From: JAPPHA01 sp965220985
Lineage (GTDB): Bacteria; Pseudomonadota; Alphaproteobacteria; Rhodobacterales; Rhodobacteraceae
Direction: 5' to 3'
NCBI GenBank assembly: GCA_965220985.1
Contig: OZ244854.1
Coordinates: forward strand, 372,001 to 436,000
DNA: 64,000 nt
A program made the translations under genes and the position numbers. The stretch's first letter is position 1, and every line of letters begins with the position of its first letter. Shown piece by piece: positions 27,212-34,782 of this stretch. The notes beneath the pieces are model-generated. The model worked only from the letters and a program-made list of their open reading frames with translations. It searched no databases and was not told the origin of the DNA.

Positions 27212-29717
27212 AGTGTGCAGGGACTATCCCCGCGCTCGCGGGTTTCGGCTGGACCCCGAATTCTGAACCAGTACACTCAACAGGTCGATCGTGTAGGCCT
27301 GTAGGGCGTTGCGGCTGGACCCCGAATTCTGAACCAGTACACTTGCTACCGAGGGTAAGGTAGTACGGTGCCCGTTGCGGCTGGACCCCGAATTCTGAAC
27401 CAGTACACTGCCGCAGTCGACGCAATCTCTCGCACGAGGTTGCGGCTGGACCCCGAATTCTGAACCAGTACACTCAAAGCCAAGACCCCCCGCAAGATCA
27501 TCATGTTGCGGCTGGACCCCGAATTCTGAACCAGTACACTCATGACGCCTACCGTGGCGTTGTGAATCAGGTTGCGGCTGGACCCCGAATTCTGAACCAG
27601 TACACTGAAACGATGAAGTGGTTCGGGCCGATGTGGGTTGCGGCTGGACCCCGAATTCTGAACCAGTACACTGGCATGTGCTTCCTATGCGATGCCTAGG
27701 ATGTTGCGGCTGGACCCCGAATTCTGAACCAGTACACTGATCCCGACAGCGAACGGCCGCGCCTACACGTTGCGGCTGGACCCCGAATTCTGAACCAGTA
27801 CACTGCGCGAAGGCAGGGGCCGCGCTCCTGTCGTGTTGCGGCTGGACCCCGAATTCTGAACCAGTACACTGCGCGAAGGCAGGGGCCGCGCTCCTGTCGT
27901 GTTGCGGCTGGACCCCGAATTCTGAACCAGTACACTAGAGGTCGCGGGTTCGAGTCCCGTCCGTCTGTTGCGGCTGGACCCCGAATTCTGAACCAGTACA
28001 CTTTTGATCCATTCGATATCTGTGTCAGCCATGTTGCGGCTGGACCCCGAATTCTGAACCAGTACACTCGGTTCAACCCGCACGTGTTCAGCGCGGACGT
28101 TGCGGCTGGACCCCGAATTCTGAACCAGTACACTCACGGCGATCGCACCCACCGTGCTCATGTGTTGCGGCTGGACCCCGAATTCTGAACCAGTACACTT
28201 GACGTGAGATAGCCGTTGACAGCGTGGTTGTTGCGGCTGGACCCCGAATTCTGAACCAGTACACTCGTCTCGATTGTCAGTCTACGTGCTGCGAGGTTGC
28301 GGCTGGACCCCGAATTCTGAACCAGTACACTGGTGGTGACCAGTATGCCGTCGCTGTGACTGTTGCGGCTGGACCCCGAATTCTGAACCAGTACACTGGG
28401 GGCGGACGGGCCGGACGGAAACAAGCAGTTGCGGCTGGACCCCGAATTCTGAACCAGTACACTCTGGGAGCGGGCGGTGTGGGACGCGAGCTTGTTGCGG
28501 CTGGACCCCGAATTCTGAACCAGTACACTTGCAAGAGCGACCGAACGTGAGCGCGTACCGTTGCGGCTGGACCCCGAATTCTGAACCAGTACACTGATTG
28601 CCAAGCGATTGAGAATTACGTGTCTGTTGCGGCTGGACCCCGAATTCTGAACCAGTACACTGATACGTCAAGACATGCGATATTGCTTGCGGTTGCGGCT
28701 GGACCCCGAATTCTGAACCAGTACACTGGAGGCAGCGCAATGACCGTTCAACAGCTTGTTGCGGCTGGACCCCGAATTCTGAACCAGTACACTCAACACG
28801 GCGGCCAAGACCAACGTCGATCAGTTGCGGCTGGACCCCGAATTCTGAACCAGTACACTCTGTTCTATGGAGTAGGTTTCAGACATGTTGTTGCGGCTGG
28901 ACCCCGAATTCTGAACCAGTACACTCCGGAACATGATTTGCAATGTTTGCTCGCTGTTGCGGCTGGACCCCGAATTCTGAACCAGTACACTGAAACCATG
29001 CCGCGTCCATGTCGGACGTAGGTTGCGGCTGGACCCCGAATTCTGAACCAGTACACTAAGAGACACTATTGATCATTGGCTTGCTCAGTTGCGGCTGGAC
29101 CCCGAATTCTGAACCAGTACACTTCGCTATCGTTGTTGATGTCGATCGACTCCGTTGCGGCTGGACCCCGAATTCTGAACCAGTACACTGCATGGTTTGG
29201 TCAACCACCTGACCCGACCGTTGCGGCTGGACCCCGAATTCTGAACCAGTACACTACTGGATCATTGCGCGTGACACTGAAACCTGTTGCGGCTGGACCC
29301 CGAATTCTGAACCAGTACACTAAGGCGACAGCAAGCAAGAAAGCGGCCGGTGTTGCGGCTGGACCCCGAATTCTGAACCAGTACACTCGAGGACTGGCAG
29401 CTCCCGCCTCAGCTCCTGTTGCGGCTGGACCCCGAATTCTGAACCAGTACACTCCTCGATCGCGTGACCGCCGACCTCCAGACGTTGCGGCTGGACCCCG
29501 AATTCTGAACCAGTACACTGAAACAGGATTCCAAATTCCTGTTCAAGGCGTTGCGGCTGGACCCCGAATTCTGAACCAGTACACTGACGAGCAGTACCGT
29601 TACGACAGCTCGTCGGTTGCGGCTGGACCCCGAATTCTGAACCAGTACACTGGCTACGCGGACGCCGACAATTTCAACCAAGTTGCGGCTGGACCCCGAA
29701 TTCTGAACCAGTACACT
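27176..29717 (+). CRISPR. Type II-C CRISPR array, 38 repeats plus one decayed repeat
   Basis: Thirty-eight 36-bp repeats start at 27242 and end at 29717, with 37 spacers: 35 of 30 bp and two of 29 bp (27410-27438, 28135-28163). The repeat begins GTTGCGGCTGGACC and ends TGAACCAGTACACT. The first full repeat (27242-27277) carries one change, GTTT for GTTG; the others I checked are identical. The tracrRNA anti-repeat shows that crRNAs are read from the plus strand. Each repeat ends in TACACT, close to the -10 hexamer found at the repeat end in Neisseria II-C arrays, so each unit may have its own promoter. Spacers 27805-27834 and 27871-27900 are identical. Confidence 0.98.
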
Positions 29718-29791
29718 TTGTATGCCGCCCAAATTCCTGTTTTTCCGGAGATTTTGGGCGGCATGCGACTGTGAGGAATGCATACAAGTCA
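29718..29791. promoter_or_regulatory. Putative CRISPR leader with 12-bp hairpin, between array and cas2
   Basis: A 74-bp AT-rich segment joins the last intact repeat to the cas2 stop codon. ATGCCGCCCAAA (29722-29733) and TTTGGGCGGCAT (29753-29764) form a perfect 12-bp inverted repeat with a 19-nt loop. No T-run follows on the plus side. Because the opposite array end carries the decayed repeat, this side is the likely integration (leader) end. The hairpin could alternatively stop transcripts or mark the adaptation site. Confidence 0.5.
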
Positions 29792-30097
29792 TCAAAATAG
29801 CACCAGTTGGTGCGGGTTTTCTCTTGCCTTCTTTCGATGCCGATTCGAAAAATGGACGATGTTCCGGTATTGTCGGTCAGTAAAATTAAGGATTTGGATG
29901 TCTCCCGCACTTGGCAGAGATCTTTGAATTCGGCTGACCCTGGTCTCGAAAGCCTCTTTGCCGTTCACAAAACGAGCGTACACCGAGAATTGGCAGCGCT
30001 CGAAGCCCTCGTTCAACAAGAACTCCCGAAACTTTCCCGCCGCCTTTCTTTGGCTGCGCGATTCTGTCGGCAGATCGAACATCACTAGAATCCACAT
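29792..30097 (-). CDS. cas2: CRISPR-associated endonuclease Cas2
   Basis: A 101-residue Cas2. It starts MWILVMFDLPTESRSQRKAAGKFREFLLNEGFERCQFSVYAR, with the conserved Asp of the first beta strand (MFDLP), and ends with the HQLVLF strand. It forms the Cas1-Cas2 integrase with the neighbouring Cas1. The frame is open upstream into cas1, but the ATG at 30097 gives the canonical N-terminus. It lies 35 bp downstream of cas1, the last gene of the cas9-cas1-cas2 operon. Confidence 0.96.
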   Translation of the reverse strand: MWILVMFDLPTESRSQRKAAGKFREFLLNEGFERCQFSVYARFVNGKEAFETRVSRIQRSLPSAGDIQILNFTDRQYRNIVHFSNRHRKKARENPHQLVLF

Positions 30098-30132
30098 CAA
30101 TCGGTACCCGGACAGAAACGCTGATGGGGCGG

Positions 30133-31044
30133 TCACTTCCCTAATCCAATGAGACAGAGAGGGTCCGGTGGGGCAGGCAGTGCGAGCACAAGCCTTCCCG
30201 ACTCGAAGCTCTGTCCTACCGAAGTCGCCAATTTGACAAGGGCCAGAGATACTGGAGTAACGCCAGGCCCGATCGGTAGATCTGCTGAAATTAGTTGCGC
30301 AAGCAATTTCTTGGCAGATGCGTCCACGGTTTCTCCGGACTGACGGACGATATTCCTGACTGCGCAATCCACAAGTGGACGAAACGGTTCCATAAGATCA
30401 TCGGCAAGAGCAAAAGCGTTTCCTCTGTTCGAATGGTGTAATCCAATCGTGGGATGCAATCCAGCAGCGACCACTGCACGGGCTGCTGCCGAGCGAAACA
30501 CAGTATATCCATAATTGAGCAGTGCGTTTGGACCCGATCCACCAAGATCTCGGCGAAACTCAGTGCCCATTAATCGTGGCCAGTAATGTCGGGCGGCCTG
30601 AGCTTCGACGTTGGTCCTGTCACCCGACATTACGCTCCGAGCCAATTGATCAAGCCGACCTCGCTGCTGTCCCACAGCACCCAAGACCTGTGCTTGCATC
30701 AAAACCTTTGAGATCACGACTTTTTTCCAAGCCTGTTTTTTCAGTGGTGCTTTGGCATTACATTGGGCTCTCATTCGCGCACCTTGCGCGAAATGCCCTT
30801 CGACGGGAAGTAACATGCTCCGAGGCACATGATTCGAACCGCACAAAACTACCGGCGTACCTCTATCACCAAGTTCGGTCAGCAATGACGTTGACCAAGT
30901 TGTTCCATGCGCATGTACAATCACGGCCGTAATCTGGTCCAACGGTGTGCGACCGACTTCGTTGCCCTTCTCTGACACTTTCAGAAAGCCGCGGTCACGC
31001 GACAGATGCCGACCATCGGTTACTATGTCGATGATCTGATCCAC
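30133..31044 (-). CDS. cas1: CRISPR-associated integrase Cas1 (type II)
   Basis: A 303-residue Cas1 that inserts new spacers at the leader end. The metal-binding residues are visible: the Glu in NVEAQAARHYWPRLMG, the His in GLHHSNRGNAFALADDLMEPFRPLVD, and the Asp/Glu in the same block. The start is GTG at 31044, 12 bp after the cas9 stop codon. Length and neighbours fit type II Cas1. No csn2 or cas4 is present, which defines subtype II-C. Confidence 0.97.
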   Translation of the reverse strand: MDQIIDIVTDGRHLSRDRGFLKVSEKGNEVGRTPLDQITAVIVHAHGTTWSTSLLTELGDRGTPVVLCGSNHVPRSMLLPVEGHFAQGARMRAQCNAKAPLKKQAWKKVVISKVLMQAQVLGAVGQQRGRLDQLARSVMSGDRTNVEAQAARHYWPRLMGTEFRRDLGGSGPNALLNYGYTVFRSAAARAVVAAGLHPTIGLHHSNRGNAFALADDLMEPFRPLVDCAVRNIVRQSGETVDASAKKLLAQLISADLPIGPGVTPVSLALVKLATSVGQSFESGRLVLALPAPPDPLCLIGLGK

Positions 31045-31056
31045 TGTTCACGTTTG

Positions 31057-34000
31057 CTAATCCAGATAAGGACCTGGATCTCGTACAACTCCCATTTCAT
31101 CAACATGAACTCGGCGCAACTTGTACTCCTTTAGCTTGCCTACAGTCACTCGCACAAATGAGAACGGATCAGACCTGTCACGACTTCTAGCATCAGCATT
31201 CGCTTCGTTATTCGGTACAAGGTCAAGCCGCTGGTTGCTGAGCTGAGCAACTGTTGCGAAGAACTCCCCGTGCTTGGGATGAGTAAGAAAAACCATGTCC
31301 TTTTTGTACAATCGCATGATCCTCTTTGCAGCCGGATGAGGTTTTTTGGTTACAGCACTCTGATGTACCTCAAAGGTCGTCAAGACTTGTTGTTTCCATT
31401 GACCATCAGGCAGTTCCCAGACCTCATAGCAACAGTTGCTGTCTGGCTTGTAACCCTTGTAGGCATGTCCATTCCTGTCTCTAATTTCAATGACATTTAG
31501 GGGTTCAATCAAACGAACCCTCCGCATTCCACGATAGCGAACAGAATTGTTGGCGTAATCGATCAGTGCCTTTGTAAAGTCTTTCTTTTCCTTCCCTTGG
31601 GTGACAGCCATTAGTTCCCGCTTCAAGTAAGGGTCGCGAATCTTCTCTAGAGATTTCGCGTCCAATTGATCCAAGGGCTTGCGTGACACTACGAGCGAAA
31701 CGTCACCTTTGGTTAAGCCAGTCAGACCATAGGCCGTTTCATTATGCAACTGAGCTGAGGTACTGTCTCGACCTGAGCTGCGAACTGAATTGTCAATGCG
31801 CCCGTGGTCAGCGCGATGGCTCACCACAATCCTCTTGAGTTGCGCATCTATGTCACTTCGAAATCCCTCCCAAGGAGGGTCAGTCTTTCGAGCTACATGT
31901 TCCGCACCCTGCTCCTCCCCGCGGCTTGCAGCCCGACTGATCCGCTGCAGGAGACTGCGATCGGTTGCTGCAACCACGGCTGCATCAATCGCATGGTGGC
32001 GATGGTCAGTCCGATTTTTCGGTTTGTCGGCCCCCTTGTCCCGGTCGCCCAATAGACTATTCAGACCCCAGTGCCTCCGTAACATTTCGGTCAGACGTCC
32101 AGGAATGACCCAAACATGCTGTCTTTCGTCCGAAAAAAGTGATTCCAGATATGTCCTCGTGAGGCGACTCAGATATTGCGTATCCACCAGCGCTCGATCA
32201 AGAAATCCTCTGTTTTTCTCGAATCGAGTCATTGCATCCTGAGAAAACCTCCACTGCTTGTTCTCAGGGAGAGAACTAAGGTTTGCCGCAATCGCATCCC
32301 ATCGTTCAGGATCACCGCCCCACGCTTCCCATGGTGTCCTATTTCGCTTTTCTCGATTGGCCTCCATGATACACAACGTCCTATTGGCAGGGCTATCGTC
32401 CAACGTCCGAGAATATGGAAGTATGTGGTCCTCGTCACACGATCCATTGAACAGCATCGACACAGAGATTCTCTGCCCAGAGTAAGGGCAGAATCGCATC
32501 ATGGGGTCCTTTCCGAGTTCCTCCCAAAGCCTCAAGCGCATCCGATTGCCCCCAGAGTTTGCAACACCGAGTTCTTCCAGTTTCTGCCCCCGTGAGATCG
32601 CCGCCTCTGTGTTCTTCTTTAGCCTATATTGTGTCTCTTTTTTCTGTTCCGAAGACTGTTTTAGTTCTCGGGCAACCTCGACGACAATTTGATCTGGTTT
32701 TCCGTAAACACCAATGATCTTGTTGACCAACCGTCGCAGTTGGTTAAGACCGATGTGCACGGTCGGATTTGTTATTCGCCCGAACCGTTCTATGTCATCA
32801 TGTCTAGGTTCCTGCGTTCCCGGTATTACGTGACGGTCCAAGACTTGCCCGTAATAGGGGAGTTTGTCGAATACTTCACCTGTGCGAAAGTCTGAATGAC
32901 TCCACCCACATGCATCGACGGCACCACTGTAGGTCAAGACATCAGACTCGAGTTTTTCCAATATTCTTCGAGTTGCGGTTTCTCCAATTCGGGAGAATCC
33001 CTCTGGCAAAGGAGCTCCTGCCACGTTTTCCGCAATGGCCTGATCAAGTCCGTACCTATCCCGGAGCCAACCAATCAGTTCCTCCGGTGACTCTTCTGTT
33101 CGCAACCTTTCTATGATCCCCCATTGATCATCGGCGGTCATTCTTGTCCAACGGGTACCGAATCGATCAGGGTGGGAAAGACTCGCAAGAACTTGGTCGC
33201 ATTTGATGGAGTCGCGATTTACCGTTTCCAAAGTGAAACTCTCATCTGGCGAGAGAGCGACAACCCTTCTCAATGTTGTCAATTTCATTGACATGCCGGA
33301 CATCGACTTGGTGTGTTTTTTGTTATCGAGGGCAGACACAATCAAGTCACGTTCGGTTCTCGTCAGTGGACGAGACGGTTCGCCGACGGTTTTCACTCTC
33401 AGTGAGTTGACCGTCTCGAGAAGTACTCTCCTTGCCGTCAAGGGATGGGCCTTCGGTAATCGTTCTTCATCACAGAGCAAACACCGACCAACCTTGGGTT
33501 GCTTCAATGGCCTTTGAAAAAAGATGGTCTGACCGATGACCTCTTTCAGTTCGTCAGAGAGAACTTCGGGATGGTATCGGGCCTGTGCTGACCAGATCTT
33601 CTCGAACTCCTCCATGAGATGCCGGCGGTCCGGATAGAAGTCATACTTGGCCTTCTCCTTTGCATCACCTTCCTGTACCGTCGTCGTCAGCCGCGTCCGT
33701 ACGGGCATTGGCCCATTTGCTCCACTCTCCGGTTGACGCCGTTTATGCAAGAATTCTCCGTATGTACGGGCACCGACGCTCATCATGGCTTGATCAAGTC
33801 TCGCGACCGCCTCCTTGATCAAACCGCCTTCGTTGTCTCCTTTGTCTGTTTTTCGATTGGACTTGAATCCACGACGTTGATTGAGGTGGAAGATGGCGCG
33901 TCCGACATGAGTTAACGGCAATGCGCAGTCGAGCGCCTTCGCTCGCAAAGCATATGGATCAAGGCTTGCCAGTTCCTTTGCCTCAGCCGAATCGACTGGC

Positions 34001-34242
34001 ATCAGCCCTGCATCAACCAGTTTTTTCATCAGCGAACTTCGGCGCCTCAGATACCTGTCCCGTCGCCGTCGCATGCTGCGGGCGTTTCGGCGATCTACTG
34101 CCAAGGACGTTCCGGACTTTGGGTCTCGGCCATCGGAAAAAATCCTGACCCCACCGTCGATGACACTCGTGATTTCTCCGTTACGGGTTTCGTAAAGCCA
34201 CCACCCGATAGAGTTTGTTCCGATGTCTATTCCCAGACGCAC
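31057..34242 (-). CDS. cas9: CRISPR-associated endonuclease Cas9, type II-C
   Basis: 1061 residues, the compact II-C size. RuvC-I is MRLGIDIGTNSIGWW with Asp6; the arginine-rich bridge helix is at about 51-75 (RRNARSMRRRRDRYLRRR); RuvC-II contains Glu522 (DQIVVEVAREL). The HNH block is CDEDHILPYSRTLDDSPANR with His606 and Asn620, and RuvC-III is HRHHAIDAAVV with Asp753. A CXXC pair (CLLC, about 254-257) lies in the recognition lobe. All nuclease residues are intact, so it should cut both strands. The start is GTG at 34242. It is followed by cas1 and cas2 and faces the tracrRNA gene. The PAM cannot be read from sequence. Confidence 0.98.
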   Translation of the reverse strand: MRLGIDIGTNSIGWWLYETRNGEITSVIDGGVRIFSDGRDPKSGTSLAVDRRNARSMRRRRDRYLRRRSSLMKKLVDAGLMPVDSAEAKELASLDPYALRAKALDCALPLTHVGRAIFHLNQRRGFKSNRKTDKGDNEGGLIKEAVARLDQAMMSVGARTYGEFLHKRRQPESGANGPMPVRTRLTTTVQEGDAKEKAKYDFYPDRRHLMEEFEKIWSAQARYHPEVLSDELKEVIGQTIFFQRPLKQPKVGRCLLCDEERLPKAHPLTARRVLLETVNSLRVKTVGEPSRPLTRTERDLIVSALDNKKHTKSMSGMSMKLTTLRRVVALSPDESFTLETVNRDSIKCDQVLASLSHPDRFGTRWTRMTADDQWGIIERLRTEESPEELIGWLRDRYGLDQAIAENVAGAPLPEGFSRIGETATRRILEKLESDVLTYSGAVDACGWSHSDFRTGEVFDKLPYYGQVLDRHVIPGTQEPRHDDIERFGRITNPTVHIGLNQLRRLVNKIIGVYGKPDQIVVEVARELKQSSEQKKETQYRLKKNTEAAISRGQKLEELGVANSGGNRMRLRLWEELGKDPMMRFCPYSGQRISVSMLFNGSCDEDHILPYSRTLDDSPANRTLCIMEANREKRNRTPWEAWGGDPERWDAIAANLSSLPENKQWRFSQDAMTRFEKNRGFLDRALVDTQYLSRLTRTYLESLFSDERQHVWVIPGRLTEMLRRHWGLNSLLGDRDKGADKPKNRTDHRHHAIDAAVVAATDRSLLQRISRAASRGEEQGAEHVARKTDPPWEGFRSDIDAQLKRIVVSHRADHGRIDNSVRSSGRDSTSAQLHNETAYGLTGLTKGDVSLVVSRKPLDQLDAKSLEKIRDPYLKRELMAVTQGKEKKDFTKALIDYANNSVRYRGMRRVRLIEPLNVIEIRDRNGHAYKGYKPDSNCCYEVWELPDGQWKQQVLTTFEVHQSAVTKKPHPAAKRIMRLYKKDMVFLTHPKHGEFFATVAQLSNQRLDLVPNNEANADARSRDRSDPFSFVRVTVGKLKEYKLRRVHVDEMGVVRDPGPYLD

Positions 34243-34326
34243 GAAGGATAGTCCCTATTTTTTCGGATTCACAGTCGGTTATGATTACTGCTTGAACTCG
34301 TTCTCGTCTACGTCTATTTCTCTGCC

Positions 34327-34430
34327 TGTTCAGAATTCGTGGTCGAGCCGTTAACAAGCACTCGATTGCAACACATTGAAATGCGGGCTACGGCCCGCAT
34401 TTCCACTTTGTGGCCAACGAATAAAATTTT
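34327..34430 (+). ncRNA. tracrRNA
   Basis: 34328-34355 (starts GTTCAGAATTCG) pairs with the CRISPR repeat at 24 of 27 positions plus one bulged base. Downstream are GCAACACATTG, a 10-bp hairpin AAATGCGGGC-TACG-GCCCGCATTT (34379-34402) and a small CCAC-TTT-GTGG hairpin (34403-34413), the usual II-C tracrRNA tail. A promoter TTGAAC (34292-34297), 17 bp, TATTTC (34315-34320) predicts a start near 34327. The 3' end is a guess near the AAAATTTT at 34423-34430. It is divergent from cas9. Confidence 0.88.
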
Positions 34431-34782
34431 CAGAAGAACAAACTTGGGTCCGACGCCGCCGTACGCTAAGTCTTTTTCCAACATCCATAGTGCAGCACGA
34501 AGAACCCCAAAGCATTTTCTGCCTCAACACTTCGATATCATCAGCACGATCGTGGCCTTGAGTGACCAGCTTGGTTCGAGAGACATTCTTCCGTAGGGCC
34601 GGCCACATACTGAACAGAAAACCACAGTAGTAACACCTAGCGGGAGTTTACCGCGTTCGGCGTCAGATGTCGACTGGGTCGCGTGACGGCGATCTTGCAG
34701 ATCTGCCGCAACTTTCTGTTTTTGCGTGATATTGTGGGAGCGGGTCCTGACGACGACGCCCGTCGTCTCCGACGCCTGTTCT
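34431..34782. other. Region between tracrRNA and the insertion sequence, no gene seen
   Basis: About 350 bp without a recognisable gene. The only structure noted is a 7-bp hairpin GACGACG/CGTCGTC (34749-34755, 34761-34767) close to the left end of the insertion sequence. Confidence 0.5.

Noticed and set aside
27937..27966. Possible tRNA gene inside the array
   Set aside because: Only the T-arm and part of the acceptor strand are present and the segment is exactly one spacer long; it is a spacer, not a gene.
27210..29795. Long open frames on both strands with a repeated peptide (for example YWFRIRGPAAT, VAAGPRILNQYT)
   Set aside because: They are translations of the 36-bp CRISPR repeat; 36 and 30 are multiples of 3, so frames stay open. 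Not proteins.
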